This document shows, piece after piece, positions 51,404-62,659 of a stretch of DNA of 64,000 nt (position 1 is its first letter; every line of letters starts with the position of its first letter). The position numbers and the translations under genes are program-made. The notes below the pieces were generated by a model that had not been told where the DNA came from, ran no database searches, and saw nothing but the letters and a program-made list of their open reading frames with translations. This stretch comes from Xestospongia bergquistia (lineage: Eukaryota > Porifera > Demospongiae > Haplosclerida > Petrosiidae): the NCBI GenBank assembly GCA_963965975.1, contig OZ014422.1, forward strand, positions 5,603,155-5,667,154, given 5' to 3'.

Positions 51404-53299
51404 TTAGGAAGTAACCACAGTAGCAGTGGTACTGGGTGTACCTACAACAGTAGTTTGAGGTGTGAAGCGGCTGCTAGAAGCTCCAATCCCCACACCCAGA
51501 TAGCAACATATACACAATGGAACTGTGATTGCAAGAATGATAACTGCACAACAAAATACAATCACAGCAACTATCCCTCCCACTATAGCACCAATTGCAG
51601 AAGTAACTATAGAGGTAACAAAGCACTATTAATTATATATTACTTTGTAATTTTAACTTAATCTAAATATCAAAATAGAATGAACATGAATAATAATTAT
51701 ATATTTGATGACAAATTACCTGAGTCAGCATAACCACAAGTATTAAGTGTAGTATATGGACCATTGGTAGGAGAACGAGAAAACTCTTTGGACAAATACA
51801 ATCATGATCATACATTTATTAACTATGCTTACCACACTCTAATGAGACATCCTCACTATGACTGCAGTCATGATACTGAGATGATGGACAACTCTCACAA
51901 TTAGAAAGACAACTAGTAGATGAACTAGTACATCTAACATTGTCCAACCAAATTGGTTGAGAACTGGATCCATCACTAAAAATAAGAATTAAAATAAAAA
52001 TGTTTTTAGCTACATGTGAATGTTCTAATTTGACAGTTGTCAATTAGAGAGCATTAAAGTATATATTGAAACCACTTTAGATTAGCTGTGGGCTCTCTTG
52101 TCAATTGGTATATACATATGTCGTGTGAACTAAATAAAGTTGTGTATTATTATTTATTGTGTGCATTCAATATAAACATCGCACACTGGAGCTTGATCTT
52201 ATTATAATTCTCTGTCATGCGTAAACAAGCATGAGCAATTTGAAGAGTAAATTTGGTACTAATAAAGAAATAATTTATGAGAGCTTAGGGTTTAGGGTTT
52301 AAGTTTAGGGTGAACTTACTAAAGTGAAGTATAATCATAACGAGAATAGTCTGAATATCCCAGTTGATGACAGGCAACATTAGCATCAGTTGAATCAAAA
52401 CTATCATCACACACTGTTCCCCACTGTCCATTACAATAGACCTCAAGACGGCCTTGGTTGGAATAAGTCCCACCTACAATACGAAGCTGTCCTGTATAAG
52501 GATTACTACTCCAGATCTTAGTGGTATCTAAATGATGATCACATAATACAATATTATATAGTACAAAACTTACAGCAAACAACAAAAGCATCATGATCAT
52601 GATCATTACAATAAGAGGAGATTACAGTACTGTAACTACATTGTAGTAGAACCAGATAACCACTGGATGAACAGTCAACATTGTCTAATAATGTTAATCT
52701 AGTGTCTCTTCCAAAACTGTAAAATATGAAATGTTATGATTTGTATTTAATTTACATTGAATATTAAATAAATAAATAATAATATATTTCATTTTAGACA
52801 ATTTAGAAGGTAATTGCATTAACTAGTAAACTCACGGTGAAGTACTTCCAGCATTACCATAACTTGAAACACCAGTAAAGGCCAGTTGATGACATATCAC
52901 ATCAGCTTCAGTAGACCCAAAAGAAGAGTCATCGCAGATATTACCCCAAATGCTACTATAGTAGATCTCCACTATACCAGAAGTATAAGCTTGGGTTGCG
53001 GAGTAATCATTATTTCTCACCAGGCGAAGTGCTCCTCTGCCTGTGTGAATACGATATATTTACTGTAAATGTGTATTCAAAGGCAATAATAAATTTATCT
53101 AACTAAAAAAGGGTTAATGCCTAATGCACTACTAAGATAACTAATATTTGCTGAATTTTTAACTTGAATTAGAAAAATATAACTACATCTAAAATTCATA
53201 TGCATTTAATTATCTCCATGACTTATAACTGGACCTACCTTGTCCATTAGCAGATGAGAACAAAACAAGAAGACCAATCAAGACCACATTGAGCTTCAT
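51404..53299 (-). CDS. Two-SRCR receptor with truncated tail (gene N)
   Basis: Predicted 342-aa type I membrane protein. Exons: 53239-53299, 52836-53040, 52574-52716, 52320-52527, 51833-51975, 51720-51785, 51404-51606. Signal peptide [24 protein letters not shown]1 ([34 protein letters not shown]); SRCR2 ([50 protein letters not shown]). TM exon reads [36 protein letters not shown], then [15 protein letters not shown] and stop. Compared with the gene at 30968, a deletion joins the Thr/Val stretch directly to the old terminal bases out of frame, so TAA comes early and the tyrosine/proline tail is lost. One Cys of the CCC cluster is Tyr. All splice sites look intact. Confidence 0.82.
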
Positions 53300-53846
53300 T
53301 GTCACCAGCCTCATAAGCAGAAAACACCTTATTCAAGAAAGCAGCTGAATATGTGTATGTCTGAAATGACCTGCATGTCGTGGTAATTTTAGTCTCACCT
53401 AAGATTTGTCTCATGGGAAAAAATATTGTAGAATGTTTCACAAATATTGTTTGTCCTACACACTAAAAATTTATGTCCTAGGGCAAACAAATTATGCTTC
53501 CATTGTTTTTGTCCTAGGATAAAAAGTAATTTGTTTCTAGGATAATATATAAAATAGAGCAAGGCACTTTTAATTCTAAAATAAAGTGTATTATACAACA
53601 TAATATAGAACAATATTATTGATGAGGTGAGTATGGAAATATGACCTAATGTCAGAAGTCTATTTAACCATTGCATGTACACAGACTACAGCATAAAGCT
53701 AGAATTACAACTTAAACAACTCTGTCAGTATATATATTTAAAACAATGTATAAAATATGGAAAAGCGTAAATATATTGAACAATTATATCATTTTTATTT
53801 TAAACATAGCAATCTAGTAACATTATTATAAACTCATGAAACTTAC

Positions 53847-54256
53847 TAAATTGATGTGTACTCATAATGAGAATAATCTGAATATCCTAGTTGACGACAG
53901 GCAACATTAGCATCAGTTGAACCAAAACTATCATCACACACTGTTCCCCACTGTCCATTACAATAGACATCAAGATGTCCTTGGTTAGAGTATGTCCCTC
54001 CCACAATACGAAGCTGTCCTGTATAGGGATTGCTATTCCAGATCTTAGTGGTATCTAGTGACATAAGTATTAACATAACAATATACTGTATGGTATAAAT
54101 AACATGTACTTACAGCAAACAACAAAAGCATCATGAGTATTATCATTACAATATGAGGAAATTATAGTGCTATAACTACACTGTAGGAGAACCAGGTAAC
54201 TACTGGATGAACAGTCAATATCTTCTAGTAACATGGAGCTAGAATCTGTTCCATAA
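53847..54256 (-). pseudogene. Orphan pair of SRCR exons
   Basis: Exons at 54114-54256 (second half of SRCR1) and 53847-54054 (first half of SRCR2: [40 protein letters not shown]). Both are open with good splice sites and nearly identical to 48106-48248 and 47839-48046. No signal exon, SRCR1 first exon, SRCR2 second exon or TM exon accompanies them: the duplicated block (about 53770-55180, copied from 47755-49060) simply ends. It could act only if spliced into a neighbouring transcript. Confidence 0.75.
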
Positions 54257-54402
54257 CTATATTACAAATACTCAAATAAATATCTTGCTTGTTGAAATGA
54301 AGTTTTTCACATTAATTTTATACACATTGTTGGTACAGATAAAGCTTTGTCTAAATATAGGTTAATTGTATGTAATAGCTTGTAAAGCAGTCATGTTATA
54401 TA

Positions 54403-54541
54403 CCGTATAGCGGGTTTTTTTCGTGGGGCAAAATTTTCGTGGATGTCAAAAATTTGGTTTGGTTCGTGATAAAAATTTCGTGGTCGAGCGTAAATTTTAC
54501 CCCCCCCCCACCCCCCCGCCCCGAAAAACCCAGCTATACGG
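54403..54541. mobile_element. 139-bp MITE with ~20-bp inverted termini
   Basis: Begins CCGTATAGCGGGTTTTTTTC and ends GAAAAACCCAGCTATACGG, inverted repeats with one or two mismatches. It is absent from the duplicate locus near 48391, where the flanks join directly, so it inserted after the duplication. A TA target duplication is plausible but the right copy would need one change. The interior is non-coding and has a C-rich run. Confidence 0.8.
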
Positions 54542-55184
54542 CAGTATTTGTTAAGTGTAGTTGTTGTTATGTTTAGAATTATATTATTTGTTTTCCAGGC
54601 CTTACACATTTCTCTGATATCTAATATTGTTGTTTATAATTTGAAAGGGTACAAAGCATATAGAAAAATGTTAACAATGACAAATTAGAATGTTTGTATA
54701 ACAGTAATATATATGTATTCTGTAACTTAATAGAGTGCTCTGTACATTAGTATAAATAACTTGATATGATCAGTGATGTAAACAATTTATGTAGTTCTCT
54801 AGAATATATAGATGTTACTACAATGTAAAAGCTCATGAAAATTAAAGCAATGACAATGTTGTAATAGATTGGTTGTTTTAACTAATTGATGGTGACTTGG
54901 GTTTCATATGTACCTACAATGCATATCAATCATTGGAAGACATCAACAACACCTGCTGTTATGATTATTAATTACTATGGAATTTAAAGTTTATATGCTT
55001 CAACACTTTGACTTCTCAGAAAGGGTGTGCATTCGATCAGAAATGTTAATTCCATAGCGATGGCCCTCATGCACATACCTGGGATCCATGATAATAACTT
55101 TTTATAACTAACAACACATAATCTCATATTTCAGACAATAATTTAGTACATGAATTGTTATTTAGTATATTAATAATAAAGACT

Positions 55185-56094
55185 GTTGGTAATAAATGTT
55201 CTGGTTCTTAGGCTGTTAGGTAAATAGCTGACTTTTAAGGGAGATAATGTCGTATAATTCCCCCCCCCCCCAAAAAAAAAGAATTTCTTTTAAATTGGTC
55301 CCCTTTTTGTTGTCTCTATACACCCAAAAGAGGTGGTAAAGATTGAGTTTAGTCACTCACATCAACAAACAGTTTAAGGATCATTATTATCATTTGTCTG
55401 TACACATATACCTCTCATTATAACACAGAGTCCCATTCAAAGATCTATCACTTCTCACATGAATTTATCACTATAAAAACTGATTGGTTGATTTAACCAA
55501 TATATGGTTATATTGGTTGCATTAAAGTAAATGTCATACTTGTTTTCATTCCTAACTCACCATCAGATTGACTGTTTGTTTAGTCAATCTAATGGTATGT
55601 TAGGAATGAAAACAGTATGATGTTTACTTTACATGCAATCAATATAACCATATATATTGGTTAAATCAACCAATCAGTTTTTATAGTGACATATATACAT
55701 ATATGCATTTATTGTTCTGACAGAGATCTACTTAATCATTGCATGCACAGCATTAAACTAGAATTACAACTTGAACAACTTTGTCATTACTTGTATCATG
55801 CGAAAAACATGGCTGCAATCTATACTAATAAAGGTATATAGGCAATATCTGTGATCATCAGTGATAAGCAAATATATTTGAGGTACATTTTAAAAGTCAT
55901 CTAGTTTAACAATTTTTTTGCAAAAAAGAATATACTATTAGGAAATCAAACTAGAAATAAACAAATCATTGTCTTTGTATTATAGCTACGAACCAGTTCA
56001 ATAACAACTAAACATACTAAAAGTATATTAAAATTCACACATATCTCTAATAGTAATTAGAAAAGTATCAAAATGTTTGTATCTTTAATACTGA
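55185..56094. other. Intergenic region with foldback element
   Basis: Contains a C10A9-like tract at about 55261-55280, the long palindrome described separately, and from about 55700 the 3' flank shared with the genes at 30968 and 51404. No gene seen. Confidence 0.5.
55468..55690. mobile_element. ~220-bp foldback (palindromic) MITE-like element
   Basis: The left arm beginning TCACTATAAAAACTGATTGG and the right arm ending CCAATCAGTTTTTATAGTGA are long inverted repeats (about 100 bp each with few mismatches), meeting around a short centre with AGTCAATCT and AGATTGACT halves near 55566-55600. Non-coding. It resembles a foldback or long-TIR MITE; I cannot define the target duplication with certainty. 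Confidence 0.75.
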
Positions 56095-58055
56095 TTAGGA
56101 GGGCAAGCATGTTCCCTTGGTTACTTTGGAGGATACAACAGTAGTTTGAGGAGTGGAACGGCTACGAGTAGCTCCAATCCCCACACCCAGACAGCAACAT
56201 ATACAAAATGGAACTGTGATTGCAAGAATGACAACAATGCAACAAAAGACAATTGCAGCAATTGTCCCTCCTACTATAGCACCAATTGTAGAGCTGTCTG
56301 GAACTAAGGAGATAAGAAAAAAATATAAATTATATATTATTTTTGATTTACTTTAGTCAACCATCAAATAAAATTAAAATACATGTAATCAATTATATAT
56401 GTTTGATAAGAAATTACTTGATGAGTCAGCATATCGACAAGTATCAAGTGTAGTATATGGTCCACTGGTATGAGAATGGGAGAACTCTGTGAATAAATAT
56501 GGTGATAATTACAATTATTAACTAAGCTACTTACCACACTCCAAAGAGACATCTTGATTATGTTCGCAGTTAGTATATTGACATGATGGACAACTCTTAC
56601 AATAAGCAAGGCAACTAGTAGATGAACTTGAGCAGAAAACTTCACTCAACCAAATTGGCTTATAACTAGGTCCATCACTAAATATATGAATAAAAATAAA
56701 AGTGTTTTTTTCTGTATTGATTTGTATGACTACATCAATCAGTGTATATACTGGATTATTCTATCAATGCCGTTATGAGCAAAAGACCTAGCTGCCAAAA
56801 CTGACAGCTGGCAATTTACAGAGCATTATTGAAACTATTTTAGGTTAGCTGTGGGCTTCCTTGTCAATAGGCATATATGTATGATGTGTGAATTAAATAA
56901 AGTTGTGTATTATAATTTAGTAGCCTATAAATGCAAAACATCATAACACTGAAGATTGCCCTTGTCATAACTTTCCCTCATCCATAAACAAACTGAGACT
57001 ACTGAAGAGTGTATTTGGTACTAATAAAGAAATAATTTATGAGAGCTTAAGGTTTAGGGTTTAAGGTTTAGGATGAGCTTACTATTCTGATGTGTAATCA
57101 TAACGAGAATAGTTTGAATATCCCAGTTGACGACAGGCAACAGTAGCATCAATTGAACCAAAATTATCATCACACACTGTTCCCCAGTATCCATTACAAA
57201 AGACCTCAAGACGTCCACGATTAGAGTAGTCTCCACCCACAATACGAAGCTGTCCTGTATAAAGATTGCTACTCCAGATCTTAGTGGTATCTAAATAATG
57301 ATCACATAATACAATATTATATAGTACAAAACTTACAGCAAACAACAAAAACATCACGATCATGATCATTACAATAAGAGGAAATTACAGTGCTGTAACT
57401 ACATTGTAGTAGAACCAGGTAACTACTGGATAAACAGTCAACATCTTCTAATAATGTTTGTCTATTGTCTGTTCCAAATCCATAACTGCATAAATATAGG
57501 ATGTTCTAGTTTAATGATTTGCATTTAGTTTGCGTTGATTATTAAATGAAATAATTATATTTTATTTTAGACAATTTAAAATGCAGTTGCATTAACTAGT
57601 AAACTCACAGTGAAGCATAACCATAACTGGAAGCTCCAGTAAAGGCCAATTGATGACATATCACATCAGCTTCAGTAGACCCAAAAGAAGAGTCATCGCA
57701 GATATTACCCCAAATACCACTATAGTAGATCTCCACTATACCAGAAGTATAGGCTTGGGTTTCAGAGTGAACTTTATTTCTTATTAGGCGAAGTGCTCCT
57801 CTGCCTGTGTGAATACAACATATTTACTGTAAATGTGTATTCAAAGGCAATAATAAATTTATCTAACTAAAAAAGGGTTAATGCTACTAAGACAACTAAT
57901 ATTTGCTGAATTTTTAACTTGAATTAGAAAACTGCAACTATATTATGCATTCATATACATTTAATTATCTTCATATCTTGTAAGACAGACATACCTTGTC
58001 CATTAGCAGATGAGAACAGAACAAGAAGACTAACCAAGACCACAGTAAACTTCAT
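56095..58055 (-). CDS. Two-SRCR receptor with altered short tail (gene O)
   Basis: Predicted 344-aa type I membrane protein. Exons: 57995-58055, 57609-57804, 57337-57485, 57083-57290, 56535-56677, 56418-56486, 56095-56303. Signal peptide [24 protein letters not shown]1 ([34 protein letters not shown]) lacks three residues of the AGSTS turn at the end of its first exon; SRCR2 ([46 protein letters not shown]) has Phe for the usual Tyr in VYC. TM exon: [35 protein letters not shown]. After TVV an indel shifts the frame relative to the gene at 30968, so the old [12 protein letters not shown] region reads [12 protein letters not shown] before TAA. All exon phases close in frame. Confidence 0.8.
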
Positions 58056-58139
58056 TGTCGCCAGCCTCATAGGCAGCAAATACCTTACTCAAGGAAGGAA
58101 CTGAAATGACATATCATAATTTTAGCCCACATAATCCCT

Positions 58140-58355
58140 TATATGGTTGTGTTAGCTCAGTTAAATTACTACAGTTACAGTTATTTAATTACTACAGTTA
58201 AATTACTACAGTTACAGTTAAATTATTACAGTTAAATTACTACACTTAAATTAATAATTTAATTAATTACTACAGTTAAATTACTACAGTTACAGTTAAA
58301 TTACTACACTTAAATTAATAATTTAATTAATTACTACAGTTAAATTACTACACTT
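58140..58355. repeat. Minisatellite of CAGTTAAATTACTA units
   Basis: Tandem, partly scrambled repeats of about 12-18 bp built from CAGTTAAATTACTA, CAGTTACAGTTA and TTAATAATTTAATTA. A longer unit of about 60 bp is itself repeated twice. Confidence 0.85.
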
Positions 58356-58685
58356 CCATTATTTTGTCTTGTGATAAAAAGTACTTTGTTTCTAGGTGTT
58401 TTTAGAATAAAAAAGAGCAAGCCATTTTTTAATTCTGAAATAAAGTGTATAATACAACACTATATTATTAGTGAGGTGAGTATGCAGACACTCATGAGTA
58501 AATAATTGGCAAGAATACAATAAACACATGTACACAGAGTTAATTATATTGGTTAGAATACATGATGTAACTAGCTTACAACAAGATATATATATATATA
58601 TTATATGTATACAATATCATAATAGCATTAAGACATATGTAAAAGTCAACATAATCTTTTATTGAGTATATAAGGTAGCAGAATC

Positions 58686-59169
58686 TCATTGTGAATGCGC
58701 TGTGGCTGGATAATATTCACTAGTACAATAAGCAGCAGGAGGATTTGGAGTGGTTGCCTGTTGTTCTCTATCAGGTCTGTTTTTAGCAGCAACAGCGATA
58801 ACCAAAGTTGTAGTTCTAAGTGTATATGTTCCTCTTACAGTTGAATTTGAATTACCTTTACGATAGGCTGAATAAATCCTTGAACAAAACAAAAGGAAGC
58901 ACAACACAAACCACCAGCTATAGCAGCAATTGATATTCCAATGATGGAAAGTATATGCTTAATATTATGATTATTTATATAGGAAAGAAGAAAGGGTACT
59001 TGGTGTACTTTTGCTAATTATTAAATTTAGTCTGTACATTCATGTTCATAAATAGTAAATGAAATGATACAAATAGTTCAGAATGTGTAATGTACATGTG
59101 TGTATTATAATATATCATGTCCATTAGTAGATGATAAAAAAACTAAAAGAATACCAAAGCAACCTTCAT
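58686..59169 (-). pseudogene. Signal-plus-TM mini-gene relic (copy 1)
   Basis: A signal-exon remnant at about 59109-59169 (ATG AAG GTT GCT, then a premature TAG) and a TM exon remnant below about 58970 (IIGISIAAIAGGLCCA) are present. No SRCR exon lies between them. A one-base loss near 58880 breaks the frame before RIYSAYRKGNSNSTVRG. The tail remnant is open to the stop at 58686. A second copy lies at 63190-63715. Confidence 0.55.
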
Positions 59170-60063
59170 TATCAACTACAGCAGATTGAAAAAATTAAAA
59201 AGTTAAAAGAATAATCAGTTGATTCATTTACACAAGTGGGTGTATGCTGAACAAGGAAATATGAATATTATTTCTTTTGTTTGTTAATCAACCATTGTTT
59301 GGTTGTTTTGTTGAATTTGCATTTTTTAATTACACTAAACCACAACATCTAATGTGTCCTGTAGAAGATATTATATTAATATTAAGTAACAACAGAAGCC
59401 AAATAAAAATTAGAAATGGCACACATGCTAAAATCAGGAGTTGGATATTATCAATTGGGTTATTAATTGGAATTTCCAATTACACAAAGGTGTGTGGAAG
59501 AAATAGGAAATATGAATTGGAATGTCCATCCTTAACTTCCATAGTCAGACCATCATATTTCTAGTACATGTCATTAAAACTCTTTGTGTTATAACAAAAA
59601 CAACCATACATAATATATATGACAAAATGAAATTATAAAAGTAATAGCTATTCAACAAAATAATTAAGTAATAAACTGCCACTATATATCATGTATAGAT
59701 AATGTGTCATGTGATCTTTATATCTTGTCCAAAAATAGAGAAAGATAAACAATCACACAAATAAAGTGAATTTCATTTTTCTGTAATTATATAGGCTTTT
59801 AAATGATTGATCTTTATTTACATCACAAACACAAACATCTATGCAAACATTACCTAATACCTCATAAATATATGTGTTTATAGTTCTGAAGTCTACTAAA
59901 CCAAACAGACCACACTATATATAAAGCTACAATTACAAAAAACATTGATCAATAGAAGCAAAATGATTAAATAATGAACAAATCACAACTATACAAGAAA
60001 TAGAAGGGAATAACTACTACTAATATTTTTGCTTAGTTTGTTAATGTTCAGACACCAGACTAC
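59170..60063. other. Intergenic, duplicated segment
   Basis: Homologous to 38870-39620 and to 63720-64000. A 95-codon plus-strand open frame at 59277-59564 has no support beyond length and recurs only in part in the other copies. No gene seen. Confidence 0.5.
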
Positions 60064-60430
60064 TACTGTTAAGGAGTATTCCCTCCAGAAGGACAGATGG
60101 CAGGCTGTTGAGGAGACATGATCATGCAGGAGGAGAAGCACCAGGTTGCTGAGGTGGATAAGGTTCGGGGGAACAAACAGGTTGTTGAGGCAGATATCCA
60201 CCTGGTTGCTGTGGAGGGAAAGAAGCAATGGGTTGTTGAGGACGTCCTATGGCAGGACAACCCTGTTGATGATTGCCAGGATTAGCCTGAGAACATGGAG
60301 GAGGTGCATTAGAAGCAGAATTATCCATCATGGTTTCATGTAGTAATAACAGAACTAGTGGTAGTAGCAGCAGGTGAATCTCTTACAACAGTAGTCCGAG
60401 ATCTGCAGTTATCTTCACAAATAATAAAAA
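60064..60430 (-). pseudogene. PQ-rich tail exon relic without TM
   Basis: On the minus strand, sequence related to the tails of the genes at 39640 and 61017 ([47 protein letters not shown]) is open to a stop at 60122, with further decayed tail sequence below it. At about 60430 homology stops where the juxtamembrane and TM codons should begin. A frameshift near 60340 separates the ETMM start from upstream sequence. Confidence 0.6.
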
Positions 60431-60441
60431 AAGTTTAATCT

Positions 60442-60681
60442 CCATACAATAATATAATCACAATCCTCAGTCCTCAAACTACAGATTCAGCATCTGTACT
60501 TCCTTGCACTCTTGTTGCAGAAACTAAAATGGATATTCCTACCTTGGGACAAGACATAGCTCCTCCATATGTTCAGCCTCCTGATGATTATCCTATGTAT
60601 GCCAGTGTACACCCTCCACAGCAACAAGATGTTTATCCATATTACTATGATCAACAGCCTCTGGAATATCTTGTTCCCTAG
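60442..60681 (+). pseudogene. Plus-strand proline/tyrosine-rich tail fragment
   Basis: A plus-strand frame reads about 67 codons of tail-like sequence (VAETKMDIPTLGQDIAPPYV, then YPMYASVHPPQQQDVYPYYY, then LEYLVP) to TAG at 60679-60681. VAETKMD resembles the ETKMD start of the minus-strand tails. It lies head-to-head with the relic just before it, as if an inverted duplicate had been joined there. No TM or SRCR exon precedes it. Confidence 0.45.
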
Positions 60682-61016
60682 CAATATCCACCATATGTGT
60701 AATCCGATATAACATCACTGTGTCATATACAGTAGTATGTATTGTGTTAATGATATAGATATAGTACTTACTAAGTTATCACTTTTGTGATATGTGACAG
60801 AATTTTGTGTCCTAATATTAATTTTATTAATCTGTAATCATAAATTATTTTACATCTTATTATGAGGATTACATAATAAATGATATATAATATTGTTAGC
60901 TTAATTGTGCATCAAAGCAAATAACCATTAGAACTTTTTCAATTTGTCTTCATTTAACTCTAAGTCTCTCTTTTTAACTTGAACAAGTTAACATTTATTG
61001 TACTTAGATTGGTGCT
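60682..61016. other. Intergenic, no gene seen
   Basis: AT-rich, no open frame of note and no second copy recognised in the window. Confidence 0.5.
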
Positions 61017-61470
61017 CTAGACAGAGCTATCTTGCTGTAAATGTGCACGTCGATAAGCTTCAGGAGAATAAATAGGTTGTTGAGGCAGACATACAACTGA
61101 TTGATGGGGAGGCAAATCAGAAATGGGTTCCGGAGGAAGTCCTGGAGCAGGACAACTCTGTTCAGGATTGCCAGGATTAGCAGCTGAAGCCTGAGAACAC
61201 GGAGGAGGTGCATTAGAAGCAGAATTATCCATCATAGTTTCAACAGATATAACAAAAGTAGTGGTATCAGCAGCAGGTGCATGTCTTATCCAAGATCTGC
61301 ACTTATCTTTACAAATAGTTAAAAGTCTCGTCTGTGTACAAAAAAATAAACCCAGGCAAATGAAAAAAAAAGCTATAGTAAAAACTGCAATACAGGCAAA
61401 TATCACTGTTGAAACAAGATCTTGGTTGAAAGCTGTAACATACAACAAAACTATTATTGTTACATTCAAA

Positions 61471-61503
<33 letters not shown>

Positions 61504-62402
61504 CAGATTCATAAATCATTATATATATATTCACAAAGCTAATAATGTCCACTTCAACTACGCAGGTCAGTCATCCTATATAAATTGTGTCCTGATACAT
61601 CATAATATCAAACTAAACACTATAGTGTATGTGCTCACAATTTACTGACTAGGCAACAACCTACAATCATTTTGTAAGTGGCAGTAAGAAAAGTCAATGT
61701 TACACTTTTTAAAAATGAAACCTGAGTCAGACAGGCAGGGGATATTTGTATTAATCCTTATTTTTGGTTTTCAAGGCCAATGTTTGTTTCATACTAAATA
61801 TGTCTCCTCTGTGCTATCTATATGTCAATAACAAACATAGCATCATGTAACTTTGACTTTGTTGAATATGGTAAGCAAAGGTGATGTCTGGTGAGCATGG
61901 AAAAATCAAGCTTGAGAATGAAAAAGATCCCTACAACCCATTGTCTGCATTCAGGTAATTAATATCCTTTTAAACACACACACAGTGAATGAGCTAGAAC
62001 TAATAATAAAATACTAAATTAATAATTACACTACTAATTAACAATCATTCATTAAAATAGGTTCATTCTTAACTCCGTCCATAGTGGGTCTTAAGGGATG
62101 TGAATGAGATTGCTGTGGCATTGGTTGTCAGTATTACAAAGTAAATTACTGACATTAATTATTTTATAAGATATACACACAGCAAAAAGAAGACTTAAAA
62201 GATAGATACTTTAAAATGAAAGTCACAGTATACGTATTTTGCCCAACTGGGCCTAATTGAATCATGACAAGACAAATTTAGTTATATCTAGTAAACAGAC
62301 TACTATCTAAATGTCATACAACAAACGTCATCTACCTTGTCCATCGACAGTTGAAATACTATGAAGGCCAAGAAAGACAACCAAGATCACAGCAAACTCC
62401 AT
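61017..62402 (-). CDS. Signal peptide-TM-tail protein without SRCR domain (gene R)
   Basis: Two exons, 62336-62402 and 61017-61432, join in phase 1 to give 160 aa. Exon 1 is MEFAVILVVFLGLHSISTVDGQ, the family signal peptide. Exon 2 starts after TTACAG and reads FNQDLVSTVIFACIAVFTIA, a TM segment with FFFICLGLFFC, then a basic Cys-containing stretch and a tail (MMDNSASNAPPPCSQASA, then PPHQSVVCLPQQPIYSPEAY). The extracellular part would be only about ten residues. The 903-bp intron holds no SRCR exon that I can find. It could be a decoy or adaptor membrane protein, or a receptor that lost its ectodomain and is decaying. The (AC)n run lies in the intron next to the acceptor. Confidence 0.5.
61472..61500. 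repeat. (AC)n microsatellite
   Basis: Perfect AC dinucleotide run of about 28 bp in the intron of the gene at 61017-62402. Confidence 0.9.
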
Positions 62403-62659
62403 CAAGATAACTTACAGGGCGCAAAGTGATTGATTATGCAAAATTAAGGGCTCTATTCTTACTATTTCCGCAATTGTGTGATTAGGAGAATATCTGGTTT
62501 AATTAATAATTATTATTGTGCTCAAATAAAATAAACCAGCTTAATATCAAAGAAAAGAAACTACTACACAACACAATACAGCATAAACTACTATAGTCTA
62601 ATTTATTAATATATATGTTTAATATCTTTGAATTACTAAGCTCTAGCTAGAGATAGATC
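62403..62659. other. Intergenic, homologous to 34500-34650
   Basis: Matches the 3' flank of the genes at 34662 and 44527 (shared stretch around CCAGCTTAATATCAAAGAAA). This supports the order tail exon, flank, signal exon in the ancestral unit. No gene seen. Confidence 0.55.

Noticed and set aside
59277..59564. 95-codon plus-strand frame
   Set aside because: Only part of it stays open in the duplicated copies at 38.9 kb and 63.9 kb, so the frame is not conserved.
61004..61502. 161-codon minus-strand frame starting MCVCVCV
   Set aside because: Its first codons are microsatellite. The TTACAG acceptor at 61433 and the phase match to the signal exon at 62336-62402 make the spliced model better.
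61457..61648. Frame containing a His-Thr repeat
   Set aside because: Produced by translating the (AC)n microsatellite in an intron.
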